Shown: positions 9,501 through 16,704, numbered from the stretch's first letter. The stretch is DNA of 49,033 bases from Intrasporangium oryzae NRRL B-24470 (GCF_000576595.1 NZ_AWSA01000036.1:1-49033), one strand, 5' to 3'. Numbers and translations: made by a program. Notes: a model not told the origin generated them from the sequence alone.

Positions 9501-10365
9501 CCTCCGCCATCCAGTGCGCGTCGGGTGTGCGGGTCACCGGGACGTTGGAGCCCCACATCATGAGGTAGGTCGCGTCCCACCAGTCACCCGACTCGGGCAC
9601 GTCGGTCTGGTCGCCGAAGACCTGAGGGCTCGCGACGGGCAGGTCGGCATACCAGTCGTAGAAGCTCGTCATGACGCCGCCGATGAGCTGGATGAAGCGG
9701 GTGCCAACACAGTGCGACACCATCGACATCGCCGGGATCGGCGAGAAGCCGGCGCACCGGTCGGGGCCGTACGTCTTGATCGTGTGGACGTGCGCGGCCG
9801 CGGCGATCTCGACAGCCTCACCCCACGAGGCCCGCACGAGGCCGCCCTTGCCACGGGCGCGTTGGTAGCGGCGGCGCTTCTCCGGGTCGCCGGTGATCTC
9901 GGCCCAGGCGAGCACCGGGTCACCGAGCCGGGCCTTGGCCTCGCGGTACATCTCGAGGAGGACACCGCGGACGTAGGGGTAGCGGACCCGCGTCGGGGAG
10001 TAGGTGTACCAGGAGAACGCGGCTCCCCTGGGGCAGCCGCGCGGCTCGTACTCCGGGCGGTCCGGGCCCACCGAAGGGTAGTCGGTCTGCTGCGTCTCCC
10101 ACGTGATGATCCCGTCTTTGACGTAGACCTTCCACGAGCAGGACCCGGTGCAGTTGACGCCGTGGGTCGAGCGCACGACCTTGTCGTGGCTCCACCGGTC
10201 CCGGTAGAAGACGTCCCCGGCGCGGCCGCCCTCGCGGAAGACGGCGCGACCGTCGTCGGACTCGTCCCAGCGGGTGAAGAACCGGCCCGCCTTGAGCAGT
10301 GCCGCCGAGGCCGATCCGTCGATCTGGGGAGGGGTCCCACCCACGCTCCCCGCCCGCTCACTCAT
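6571..10365 (-). CDS. narG: Respiratory nitrate reductase alpha subunit NarG (Mo-bisMGD)
   Basis: Protein of 1264 residues, the normal size for NarG. It reduces nitrate to nitrite on the cytoplasmic face. His68, Cys72 and Cys76 (STHGVNCTGSCSWK) with Cys111 (RGCPRGAAF) form the His/Cys3 site of the FS0 cluster. The segment with YADLPVASPQ and QTDVPES is the region that carries the aspartate ligand of molybdenum in NarG. I chose the ATG at 10365 (MSERAGSVGG); it gives the usual N-terminus, whereas an ATG 32 codons upstream extends into sequence without coding character. It is first in the narGHJIK operon. No Fnr-like palindrome is obvious upstream; see the repeat pair in the leader region. Confidence 0.95.
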   Translation of the reverse strand: MSERAGSVGGTPPQIDGSASAALLKAGRFFTRWDESDDGRAVFREGGRAGDVFYRDRWSHDKVVRSTHGVNCTGSCSWKVYVKDGIITWETQQTDYPSVGPDRPEYEPRGCPRGAAFSWYTYSPTRVRYPYVRGVLLEMYREAKARLGDPVLAWAEITGDPEKRRRYQRARGKGGLVRASWGEAVEIAAAAHVHTIKTYGPDRCAGFSPIPAMSMVSHCVGTRFIQLIGGVMTSFYDWYADLPVASPQVFGDQTDVPESGDWWDATYLMMWGSNVPVTRTPDAHWMAEVRYRGTKVVTVSPDYADNTKFADEWMPAQAGTDAALAMAMGHVILTENFVRRDTPFFSDYVRTYTDLPFLVRLEPADPSQGSSSATEAYAAEPGSEGSGPVVPGKFLTAADLVDNGERPPSEEAWKTVLLDEATGEPVVPNGSMGFRYAESGKGRWNLDLEGVTPALTLEGEASEAVEVLLPAFVEPDGTGSVLRRGVPARRVHGHLVTTVYDLMLAQYGVARDGLPGEWPSGYDDVSTPYTPAWQAEVTGVPAEQCIRIAREFASNSEESEGRSMIILGAGVCQWFHGDATYRAILSLLIMTGCMGRNGGGWAHYVGQEKCRPITGWISLANALDWSRPPRTMTGTSYWYMHTGQWRTDGYSADSLASPLARGHLAGKHTADTIAQSARLGWMPFYPQFGTNPLQVAEDAAAAVAEGNVPNPAAYVAQALHEGTLTTAIEDVDAPENWPRTLVLWRSNLMGSSAKGNEYFLKYLLGTHSNVMGSESPDAPRPSEVRWHDDAPEGKLDLLMSADFRMTSTTLLSDIVFPAATWYEKHDLSSTDMHPFVHAFTPAIDPPWEAKSDFEMFHLLAQRFSAMATTHLGVRKDLVSVPLMHDTPGEVAQPGGRVFDWRGSGLPGTPGVTMPVFTVVERDYTAIADKLATVGPLADTLGFTVKNVTYRLEEETARLAAKNGVMLGGAGDGRPAIDTDEKLAEAILSFSGTTNGHLAVQGFHTLEERVGKKLADLAEGAEEKRITFADTQVAPVPVITSPEWSGSETGGRRYAPFTVNIERLKPFHTLTGRMHFYLDHDWVQDLGEALPIFRPPLDMHRLFGEPRLGPDGAKQVTVRYLTPHSKWSIHSEYQDNLLMLSLSRGGPTVWMSPGDAASIDVHDNDWVECLNANGVLVGRAIVSHRMPDGVVYVHHAQERTIDVPKSEATGRRGGIHNSVTRLLVKPTHLVGGYAQLSYTFNYLGPTGNQRDMVSTVRKRSQEVTY

Positions 10366-10479
10366 AGTCGTTCCCGGCGTCGGACCCGAACCTTGGACAA
10401 ACCACCCAGTTGGTCGCCATGACTCGAAGAATGGCACGACCTCGGGTGCGGCACCACACAAACCACGCCGATGCCCTTC
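10366..10479 (-). promoter_or_regulatory. Leader/promoter region of the narGHJIK operon with a 9-bp direct repeat
   Basis: This 114-base gap precedes narG. On the plus strand the nonamer ACAAACCAC occurs at 10397 and again at 10458, 61 bases apart, close to six helical turns. On the transcribed strand it reads GTGGTTTGT. Such spaced direct repeats could be half-sites for a regulator of the nitrate operon. I do not see a convincing Fnr or NarL palindrome, and the -10/-35 boxes are not clear enough to place. Confidence 0.3.
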
Positions 10480-11109
10480 TCAGACCTGCGTCGTCGCGAC
10501 CTCACGGAGGAAGGCGAGGTAGTCCTCGGTCGGGTGCACACCGGGCAGCGTCGCGGACCCGTTCGCGACGAGGAAGGGGACGACCACGACGTCCAGGGCC
10601 CGCGCCATCTCCTCGTCGCGTCGCACCTCGTCGCCGTATGCCGTGCCCGCGAGCACGGCTGCGACCCGGCGCTCGTCGAGGCCGCACTCGGCGCCGGCGC
10701 GCTGCAGGACCTCGAGGTCGTCGATGGCGTGGCCCTCGACGAAGTGCGCGAAGAAGAAGCGTTCGACGGCCGCCGACTGGAGGGCCGGGCCGCCCAGCTC
10801 GCGGGCGAGCTCACACAGCCGGTGGGCGTCGAAGGTGCTCACCCACCCGGCGCGGTCCCAGGGGATCTCGTAGTCGTCGCCGACGAGCTCATGGCCGGCG
10901 ACCTGACGAGCGGACGCGGGCAGGACGGCCACCTGCTCGGGGGCGACCTCGAAGGAGCGCAGCCGAAGGGCGACGTCGGCCGGGCGTTCGAAGGCGGCGA
11001 TGGCCATCTCGACCCGGCGTTTTGCGAACCACGACCACGGGTCGACGAGGTCGAACCAGAGCTCCAGGTCGACGACGACCGAGGAGTCCGCCGCTTCTTG
11101 GTCGGTCAT
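10480..11109 (-). CDS. DsbA-fold (FrnE-like) protein lacking the redox cysteines
   Basis: Protein of 209 residues with the DSBA/FrnE architecture: N-terminal thioredoxin-type start DLELWFDLVDPWSWFAKRR, helical insertion, and C-terminal VVVVPFLVANG with the cis-proline segment VPF and GVHPTEDYLAFL. In FrnE-like proteins the first segment is normally CPWC; here it is DPWS, so both active-site cysteines are missing and disulfide chemistry at that site is not possible. It may act as a glutathione-type isomerase, a binding protein, or have lost activity. ATG at 11109 (MTDQEAAD) is chosen because the frame upstream has no coding character. It ends 114 bases before narG on the same strand. Confidence 0.75.
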   Translation of the reverse strand: MTDQEAADSSVVVDLELWFDLVDPWSWFAKRRVEMAIAAFERPADVALRLRSFEVAPEQVAVLPASARQVAGHELVGDDYEIPWDRAGWVSTFDAHRLCELARELGGPALQSAAVERFFFAHFVEGHAIDDLEVLQRAGAECGLDERRVAAVLAGTAYGDEVRRDEEMARALDVVVVPFLVANGSATLPGVHPTEDYLAFLREVATTQV

Positions 11110-11262
11110 CTGCCCAGTCTCGCACGCCGTTTCCGGCCGTTGGCCGATCGCGCGGAGGATGCCTGGAACGCCTGAGATGCACCGAAGAAGCCCGCGCGCC
11201 CTGGTGGGGAGACGCCGGGGTGCCGAGCGCCGGGGTGCCGGGGTGCGATGTGCAGCAGGAAA

Positions 11263-11302
11263 CGTCGAGGCCCCCACCGCGGTGGCGGTGGGGGCCTCGA
11301 CG
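11263..11302 (-). terminator. Strong hairpin terminator after the NlpC/P60 gene
   Basis: A perfect 18-bp inverted repeat (arms 11263-11280 and 11285-11302) with a four-base loop, immediately after the hydrolase stop codon at 11314. No long T run follows, which is usual in high-GC actinobacteria. Confidence 0.8.
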
Positions 11303-11313
11303 GAGGTGCGGGA

Positions 11314-12102
11314 TCAGAAGCGGCCGTAGCCCGACGGGGTGGTCCAGATCGAGTGGTTGCCGATGACCGTTCCGGTCCGCTGAGCGTCGATCATGCGGCC
11401 GGGGCTGACGTAGATGCCCACGTGGTAGGCCGGGTAGCCGAAGAAGACGAGGTCGCCGGGGCGGGGGCTGCTCACGCGCGTGGCGGCGGCCTGCTGGGCC
11501 GAGGCGGTCCGCGGGATCGTGATGCCGGCCTGGCGGTAGACCCAAGAGGTGAAGCCCGAGCAGTCAAAGCCGCTCGGCGACGAGCCGCCGTAGACGTAGG
11601 GGACCCCGAACATCGACTGGGCGATGCCGACGATGCCGGTGGCCGACTGGGTGGGGGCGGCGTTGATCGCGCTGCGCGTGGTGGAGCGCGAGGCCGCGGC
11701 CTGACGGGCGGCGCGGGCCTTCGCCTCGGCCTCGGCCTTCGCCTTGGCCTCCGCGCGCTCGGTCTTGACGACGATGTCCTCGATGACCTGCGGCGCGGCG
11801 GACTGCTTCGGCATCGACGCCTGGGCGAAGCCGATGGAGGACAGGGCGTTGGCGGCCTTGAGGGTGGTGGTCTGCGGACCGACGACCGCGGCGCCGGCCG
11901 TGACGTCAGCGGCGACGTTCGCCCCGGCCGAGTCAGCGGCATTGGCCGGAGAGGCGAAGGTGGCAACGAGCCCACCCGAGGCCGCGACGATGGCGGCTCC
12001 CTTGACGGCCGGCTGGGCCGACTCCTTCGCGATGATCTTGAGCTCGGAGAGCGGGTTGAAGCGACCAGGCACGCGGTGGCGCCCGATGACGTTCTGAGCC
12101 AC
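11314..12102 (-). CDS. NlpC/P60 family peptidoglycan endopeptidase
   Basis: Protein of 262 residues, exported cell-wall hydrolase. Residues 1-55 hold an Arg-rich start and a hydrophobic stretch AIVAASGGLVATFASPANA that looks like a signal peptide ending in ANA. A long Ala/Lys/Glu coiled region follows (about residues 105-150). The C-terminal NlpC/P60 domain has the catalytic cysteine in GFDCSGFTSWVY, the histidine in AYHVGIYV and a later polar residue near NHSIW. I chose the GTG at 12102 because GAGAGGT sits five bases upstream; longer frames would begin inside the riboswitch. Expression should respond to c-di-AMP through that riboswitch, linking wall hydrolysis to osmotic or wall state. Confidence 0.88.
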   Translation of the reverse strand: MAQNVIGRHRVPGRFNPLSELKIIAKESAQPAVKGAAIVAASGGLVATFASPANAADSAGANVAADVTAGAAVVGPQTTTLKAANALSSIGFAQASMPKQSAAPQVIEDIVVKTERAEAKAKAEAEAKARAARQAAASRSTTRSAINAAPTQSATGIVGIAQSMFGVPYVYGGSSPSGFDCSGFTSWVYRQAGITIPRTASAQQAAATRVSSPRPGDLVFFGYPAYHVGIYVSPGRMIDAQRTGTVIGNHSIWTTPSGYGRF

Positions 12103-12111
12103 GGTTGACCT

Positions 12112-12300
12112 CTCGGCGCCTGCGAGGTGAGCTGTCGGGTTCGGGCTGAGGTGCTGCCCGGCCTTCGCTCGGACCTGGTGGTCCGTCGAGGGCTTCACCC
12201 CGAGGGCGCCTCTCGGCGCCCGTAGAAAGGTGGTTCCCCCGCTCCTGCCATGCGGTTCGTTCTGGGCTCCGGAACGGCGGCAGGATTAGGCGATCCGCCC
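12112..12300 (-). ncRNA. c-di-AMP riboswitch (ydaO/yuaA class)
   Basis: The leader of the NlpC/P60 gene contains, in order on the minus strand, the family landmarks GGGGGAACCACCTTT (12226-12240), GGGGTGAAGCCCTC (12188-12201), CCCGAACCCGACAGCTCACC (12126-12145) and the closing CGCAGGCGCC (12115-12124). These match the ydaO consensus well. In actinobacteria this class sits in front of resuscitation-factor and NlpC/P60 genes. The aptamer ends one base before the Shine-Dalgarno GAGAGGT (12114-12108). The word GGCGCCGAGAGG occurs both inside the aptamer and at the ribosome site, so alternative pairing could hide the ribosome site; the mode of control is inferred. Confidence 0.9.
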
Positions 12301-12333
12301 CGGAACACCCGCCCTTCAGGAGCGAGTGCGCCC

Positions 12334-12363
12334 ACCGTACCGAATGTGCCCGGCGAATGTCAC
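12334..12363 (-). promoter_or_regulatory. Promoter of the riboswitch/NlpC transcript
   Basis: Minus-strand -35 GTGACA (12363-12358), an 18-base spacer and -10 TACGGT (12339-12334), which would start the RNA near 12327, just before the aptamer. The same -10 word with an 18-base spacer is seen in front of the mini-gene at 15782. Confidence 0.55.
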
Positions 12364-12536
12364 GCCTGGATCACGGACCAATTCAACCGATTTTCGGTGA
12401 ACGTCCCGTGGCCCCGACGATGTCGCGGGAACAGTCCGGAGCCCCCTGCGCGTGACGCCCGAGGGACCCCGGATGATGCTCCCAGTCATCACGGCTCATT
12501 CACGGGGCCACGCGCGGACCACGTGAGACCCATGCA

Positions 12537-12570
12537 CGGACCCACCCGGCGCGTCCACCGGGTGGGTCCG
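12537..12570 (-). terminator. Hairpin terminator after the IdeR gene
   Basis: Perfect 13-bp inverted repeat, arms 12537-12549 and 12558-12570, loop of eight bases, 15 bases after the ideR stop. The stretch from here to the riboswitch promoter (12364-12536) holds no coding frame I believe in. Confidence 0.75.
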
Positions 12571-12584
12571 CAGAAGGTCCGCCC

Positions 12585-13280
12585 TCAGGCGGCCTGGCAG
12601 AAGACGTGGCCGGCGACGTCCTCGGGCAGGGAGACGCCCTCGGCGCGGTCGGAGCCCTCCCGGACGGCGATGACGCGGCCGCCGGTGCGGACGACCTCGA
12701 CCCGGGCGCCGGGGACGACACCCGCGCTCGTCAGGAGCGCCAGGGCCTCCGGGTCGACCTGGACGGGCTCGCCGATCCGGCGGATCGTCACGACCAGCGG
12801 CGCGTCGGAGACGACCACGGTGAGGGCCGTCAGCCCCGTGAGGAAGTCGTCGGCGCGCTCGACCCCCAGCTCCTCGAGACCCGGGATCGGGTTGCCGTAC
12901 GGCGACTCGAGCCCGTCCCCGATCAAGGTGAGGATCTTGCGCTCGACCTGCTCGGACATGACGTGCTCCCAGCGACACGCCTCGTCGTGGGCGTACTCCC
13001 ACTCGAGGCCGATGACGTCGACGAGGAGGCGCTCGGCGAGCCGGTGCTTGCGCATGACGCGGGTCGCGAGGAGGCGCCCGTGCTCGGACAGCTCGAGGTG
13101 CCGGTCGCCGGTCACGGTCACGAGACCGTCGCGCTCCATGCGCGCCACCGTCTGCGACACCGTGGGTCCCGAGTGCCCGAGCCGCTCGGCGATCCGGGCC
13201 CGGAGCGGGACGATCCCCTCCTCCTCGAGCTCGAAGATCGTGCGCAGGTACATCTCGGTGGTGTCGATCAGGTCCGTCAC
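12585..13280 (-). CDS. ideR: IdeR/DtxR family metal-dependent repressor
   Basis: Protein of 231 residues. It binds Fe(II) and represses iron uptake genes. The N-terminal winged helix is almost consensus for the family: DTTEMYLRTIFELEEEG, then LGHSGPTVSQTVARMERDGL for the recognition helix. The metal and dimer domain has RKHRLAERLLVDVIGL, then ACRWEHVMSEQVERK with the Cys, His and Glu ligands, and GNPIPGLEELG. A C-terminal SH3-like domain follows, with VVPGARVEVV. Homology to IdeR rather than MntR is judged from the size and the C-terminal domain. The start is a GTG (VTDLIDTTEM). Confidence 0.9.
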   Translation of the reverse strand: MTDLIDTTEMYLRTIFELEEEGIVPLRARIAERLGHSGPTVSQTVARMERDGLVTVTGDRHLELSEHGRLLATRVMRKHRLAERLLVDVIGLEWEYAHDEACRWEHVMSEQVERKILTLIGDGLESPYGNPIPGLEELGVERADDFLTGLTALTVVVSDAPLVVTIRRIGEPVQVDPEALALLTSAGVVPGARVEVVRTGGRVIAVREGSDRAEGVSLPEDVAGHVFCQAA

Positions 13281-13331
13281 GGGTCCTACCCTCTCAGAAT
13301 TCGCGAGTGCCCTGCGCAGGCCGGACGGCGC

Positions 13332-14564
13332 TCAGGACACCGTCGCCTCCGGCCCACCGCCACGGCGTCGGGTCGGGTCGTGGCGGGGCACCCAGACCTT
13401 GAGCCAGACAGCGCCCGCGAGGGTGCCGGCGCCGAGGACGACGGCAGAGGCGCCGAGTGTCAGCACGGCGCTCAGAGCAGACAACGCGAGGGGCCCTGCA
13501 GCCCTTCCCACGTCGGCGAAGAGGCGCCAGCCTCCGAGGAACTGGGCTCGACCCTCGACGGGCGACGCGTCGGCCCCGAGGGTCATGATCAGCCCGGCGC
13601 CGAGGCCGTTCCCCAGGCCGAGGACCGTCGCGACCACGGTCACGGTGACGAACGTGGTCGCCAACGGCAGGAGCGCCATCCCGACGCCGAGCACGACCAT
13701 GCTCGGGACGGCCGCCGCGACGCGGCCGTGCCGGTCCATGAGCCAGCCCGACGGATAGAACAGGAGCATGTCGAGGGCCCCCGCGACGCCGAAGACGAGG
13801 GAGGTCTGCGCCGGCGTCAGGCCCACCGACTCGGCCCAGAGGGGCACGAGGGCCTCGCGGACCGCGCGGGCGCCTGCGACACACATCGCCCCGGTCCCGA
13901 GGGTGAGCAGCACATGGCGGTGCCGGGCCAGGACCGAGGCGACCGAGAGCGGTGGCGCCGAACCCACCGCACCGGACGGCGTCGCCGTGATGTCGGGGGC
14001 CAGCCAGACGAGGGCAAAGGCGGCGAGGCTGGCGACGACGCCGACGACGTAGGCCGCGCCGGTGCCCCAGCGCACGATGACGAACGAGCCGATGAACGGG
14101 CCGAGGAAGGCTCCGACGCGGCTGACCCCGCCCAGCGTCGACAGCGCCCTGGCCCGGAGCGCGACGGGCACGGCCTCGGTGAGGTAGGCCTGGCGGGCCA
14201 GCCCGAAGAGGGATCCGGCGAGTCCGATGACGAGGACGCCGACGAAGAGCAGGCCCACGCTGTGCGCGAGCGCCGCGACGAGCATCCCGACTGCCTCGAC
14301 CACGGCGGCGACGAGCAGGGCACGCCGCTCGCCGATCCGGGCCGCGAGCGCCCCGGACGGCAGGTCGCCGAGCAGCTGGCCCACCCCGAGGGCGGCGACG
14401 ACGAGCGCGGCGACCCCGACGGAGGCACCGAGCTCCCGGGCGGACAGCGCGATGATCGGCGAGACGGCGCCCGCCCCGGTCGAGCCGAGGAGCGTCGGGC
14501 CGTAGGCGGACAGGGCGACCTGCCGGAGGGCTCCGCGTTCGCCGCCGCCACGCATCTCGGTCAC
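13332..14564 (-). CDS. MFS transporter, drug/sugar efflux type
   Basis: About 410 residues with roughly 12 membrane helices. The first loop, LLGDLPSGALAARIGERRAL, is an MFS motif-A variant, and the second half repeats it as YPSGWLMDRHGRVAAA. The resemblance is to multidrug-type exporters; substrate unknown. Start is either the GTG at 14564 (VTEMRGGG) or the ATG at 14555; a TAGGGT box lies eight bases before the GTG. It is divergent from the membrane-protein gene at 14632 with a short shared promoter region. Confidence 0.8.
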   Translation of the reverse strand: MTEMRGGGERGALRQVALSAYGPTLLGSTGAGAVSPIIALSARELGASVGVAALVVAALGVGQLLGDLPSGALAARIGERRALLVAAVVEAVGMLVAALAHSVGLLFVGVLVIGLAGSLFGLARQAYLTEAVPVALRARALSTLGGVSRVGAFLGPFIGSFVIVRWGTGAAYVVGVVASLAAFALVWLAPDITATPSGAVGSAPPLSVASVLARHRHVLLTLGTGAMCVAGARAVREALVPLWAESVGLTPAQTSLVFGVAGALDMLLFYPSGWLMDRHGRVAAAVPSMVVLGVGMALLPLATTFVTVTVVATVLGLGNGLGAGLIMTLGADASPVEGRAQFLGGWRLFADVGRAAGPLALSALSAVLTLGASAVVLGAGTLAGAVWLKVWVPRHDPTRRRGGGPEATVS

Positions 14565-14631
14565 GCCACGAGACCCTAACGATTGGGTCTCTCGGGTGGC
14601 TGGGGCCCGGGGCCGACGAAACCATGGCGGG

Positions 14632-15678
14632 GTGACCCAGGACGAGCGGACGACCAGCCCGAGCGCGGTGGGCGCGTCGGTCGCGCTGGCCCTCGCCGCC
14701 GTCGCGGGACTCGCCGTCTCCGTCGTCGCGCCGATGGCGACCCTGGTGATCGGGGTCATCCTCTTCGGCGTCCTGCACAACGTCCTCGAGCTGCGCTACC
14801 TCATCGGCCGGTTCCCGGGGCTCCTCGGCCGTTCCTTCGTCGAGCGGCTGGGGCTGCTCGTCACCGGCATCTTCGTCGCACGGCTCCTCGCCCCCGTAGT
14901 GGGCCGACCCGCCCACGTGGCGGAGGTCGCGCTCGGCTACGCCGTCCTGGCGCTCGGCGCGGCCCACGTCCTGCAGGGCCGACGCCGCGTCGCCGTGCTC
15001 GTGGCGCTCGCCCCCGCGGCGGTGGCCTCCCTCCTCTTCCCCGAGCACCACGTGGTGGCCGTCGCGCTGCTCCACCTCGTCGTACCCGTCGTCTTCCTCT
15101 GGGACTGGTCGACCCGGCTCCCGGAGCGCCGGGGGCTCTTCCGGGCCGTCCAGGTCGTCTGGTCGGTCGTCGTCCCCGCGGCCGTCCTGGCGGGCCTCGC
15201 GGACCCGTGGCTCACCCGCGGGGCCGGGGCCGTGCGCAGCCTCGTCGGCGACGGAGACTGGATGCTCGCGTCCCTCGCCCCGCCGGGCGCCGGCCAGGGG
15301 GTGGTCGCCCTCCGCTTCCTCGTGGTCTTCGCCTTCCTCGGGCTGATGCAGTACGTCGTCTGGGTCGCCTTCCTGCCGCGGGTCGCGCCGGAGGTCACGG
15401 CCACCTTCGAGGTGCGCCTGCCGTGGCTGACGGGAGCCCGGGTCTGGGCCGCTGCCTTCATCGCCGCCGCCGTGTTCGCCGTCCTCTTCGCGCTCGACTT
15501 CCGCGACACGGAGACGCTCTACCGAGCCGTCTCCAGCTTCAGCGCCTATCTCGAGGTGCCGGTCCTGCTCGCCCTCCTCGTCGGCGGCGGTCGCTCGCCG
15601 AGGCCGGTCCCGTATGCCGCTGGGTCGGCTGCCGCGGCCGGTGCGCCTCCCCTGCCCCATCGGGAACCCGCGTCCTGA
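14632..15678 (+). CDS. Polytopic membrane protein, unknown function
   Basis: About 348 residues with 8-9 hydrophobic helices. Polar residues are placed inside helices in a way that suggests a functional site: LHNVLELRYLIGRFP in helix 2, LFPEHHVVAVALLHLV in the middle, and LMQYVVWVAFLPRV later. These His/Glu/Tyr patterns recall membrane enzymes more than transporters, but I cannot name a family. Start taken as GTG 14632 (VTQDERT); a GTG 12 codons upstream (14596) is possible. The C-terminal 40 residues are low-complexity Pro/Ala. The gene is divergent from the MFS gene at 13332. Confidence 0.65.
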   Translation: MTQDERTTSPSAVGASVALALAAVAGLAVSVVAPMATLVIGVILFGVLHNVLELRYLIGRFPGLLGRSFVERLGLLVTGIFVARLLAPVVGRPAHVAEVALGYAVLALGAAHVLQGRRRVAVLVALAPAAVASLLFPEHHVVAVALLHLVVPVVFLWDWSTRLPERRGLFRAVQVVWSVVVPAAVLAGLADPWLTRGAGAVRSLVGDGDWMLASLAPPGAGQGVVALRFLVVFAFLGLMQYVVWVAFLPRVAPEVTATFEVRLPWLTGARVWAAAFIAAAVFAVLFALDFRDTETLYRAVSSFSAYLEVPVLLALLVGGGRSPRPVPYAAGSAAAAGAPPLPHREPAS

Positions 15679-15715
15679 GCCGGCGCTCGGGAGCCGCCGG
15701 TCGTCACAAAAGGCC

Positions 15716-15745
15716 TTGCCCCGCCGTTCGGACCCGACGTACGGT
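15716..15745 (+). promoter_or_regulatory. Promoter of the 12-codon mini-gene
   Basis: -35 TTGCCC (15716-15721), 18-base spacer, -10 TACGGT (15740-15745); transcription would start around 15752, about 30 bases before the GTG. It lies after the stop of the membrane protein gene and is independent of it. Confidence 0.5.
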
Positions 15746-15781
15746 CGTGAGAACCAACCAAGAAGGGAGGTGATCCGAGAA

Positions 15782-15820
15782 GTGTTTTCTTCCGGAATGT
15801 GTGAGGTGGCCGCGCGCTAG
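15782..15820 (+). CDS. 12-codon peptide gene with near-perfect anti-16S Shine-Dalgarno
   Basis: The frame encodes MFSSGMCEVAAR (GTG start) and ends with TAG. It is preceded at 15761-15776 by AGAAGGGAGGTGATCC, which matches the complement of the 16S rRNA 3' end at 15 of 16 positions, far longer than a normal ribosome site. An in-frame ATG at 15797 would give MCEVAAR. The GTG lies at the tip of a possible small hairpin (TCCGAGAAG against CTTCCGGA). A promoter lies upstream and a hairpin terminator 32 bases downstream, so the transcript seems to contain nothing else. It could be a functional micropeptide, a leader peptide whose operon is lost, or an RNA that titrates 30S subunits. Novelty is unknown to me. 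Confidence 0.6.
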   Translation: MFSSGMCEVAAR

Positions 15821-15851
15821 CCGCGCCCCCCACCCACACCCAGGGATGAAG

Positions 15852-15881
15852 CAGGGCAGTCCGACCGGTCGGGCTGCCCTG
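15852..15881. terminator. Bidirectional hairpin terminator (mini-gene / pdxH)
   Basis: A near-perfect 15-bp palindrome (one G-T pair) with arms CAGGGCAGTCCGACC and GGTCGGGCTGCCCTG. It is placed between the mini-gene on the plus strand and the pdxH stop on the minus strand, so it can serve both. Confidence 0.7.
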
Positions 15882-15904
15882 TTCCCGTCCCGGCCGCCGT
15901 CGCG

Positions 15905-16633
15905 TCACGGCTGGCGGCGGAACCTCTCCCAGGCCCCGGCCTCCGCGAGGTCGCCGTCGGCGATGCGCGTGAACACGATCCGGTCGTGGAGCCGGTTGGC
16001 GCGTCCCGCCCAGAACTCCACCTCGTCGCAGAGGATCCGCCACCCGCCCCAGAAGTCCGGCAGCGGCACGTCGGTCTCGTGCCCGGTGTCGGGGAAGCGC
16101 TCGAGCACCTCACTCCACCGCTGCTCGAGCTCGGCGCGGTCCGCCGCTGGGCGGGACTGCTCGGAGGCCCAGGCGGAGAGACGGGAGCCGTAGGGCCGCG
16201 AGACGAAGTACGCCTCGACCTCCTCACGGCCGATCGGCACGGCCCGCCCCCGGAAGCGGATCGCGCGGTGGAGGGCGGGCCACGTCAGTGCGGCCGCGAT
16301 CGCGGGGCTCGCACGCAGCTCCCGGCTCTTGTCCGAGTCGAGGTTGGTCACGAAGCCCGGTCCGCGCTCGTCGAAGTAGCGCATGAGGACGGTCCGGACG
16401 TTGGGCGCCCCGGACGCGTCGACCGTCGCGACGGAGAGGGCCGTCGGCTCGGGGACGTCCTCGCGCAGCCTCGAGGCGGCGAGGGCTGCGTCGATCCAGG
16501 CCCGGGCCTGCAGGAAGGGCGAGGCGCGCACCTCGGACTCGTCGAGCCCTTCGCCTCCTTCGATGTACTCGTCGATGTGCCCGTCGATGTGCTCCCCGTC
16601 ATGTCCACCGTCGCGGCGGCCCGAGCTGCTCAT
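15905..16633 (-). CDS. pdxH: Pyridoxamine 5'-phosphate oxidase PdxH
   Basis: Protein of 242 residues. The FMN enzyme oxidises PNP/PMP to pyridoxal 5'-phosphate. Family segments: PTALSVATVDASGAPNVRTV with the downstream LMRYFDERG (FMN binding), TNLDSDKSRELRASP, ALTWPALHRAIRFRG, YFVSRPYGSRLSAWAS, and the C-terminal WRILCDEVEFWAG and RLHDRI with the Arg-x-His of the active site. The first 30 residues are a His/Asp/Gly-rich extension not found in most homologs. A TAGTCT box ends six bases before the ATG, so the mRNA is probably leaderless. PLP made here is a cofactor of SerC encoded 3 kb away. Confidence 0.93.
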   Translation of the reverse strand: MSSSGRRDGGHDGEHIDGHIDEYIEGGEGLDESEVRASPFLQARAWIDAALAASRLREDVPEPTALSVATVDASGAPNVRTVLMRYFDERGPGFVTNLDSDKSRELRASPAIAAALTWPALHRAIRFRGRAVPIGREEVEAYFVSRPYGSRLSAWASEQSRPAADRAELEQRWSEVLERFPDTGHETDVPLPDFWGGWRILCDEVEFWAGRANRLHDRIVFTRIADGDLAEAGAWERFRRQP

Positions 16634-16704
16634 GGGTTCAGACTAGGGTTGACGCGTCCGGCGCGGCCCGTGGCCGTCGCATGACTGACGCGAGGAGACG
16701 CTCG

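Noticed and set aside
12103-12198. Longer N-terminus of the NlpC/P60 protein
   Set aside because: The added codons would lie inside the c-di-AMP aptamer; a good ribosome site precedes the GTG at 12102.
14632-15678. Brp/Blh beta-carotene dioxygenase
   Set aside because: Size and helix count are similar, but I do not find the four-histidine pattern of that family.
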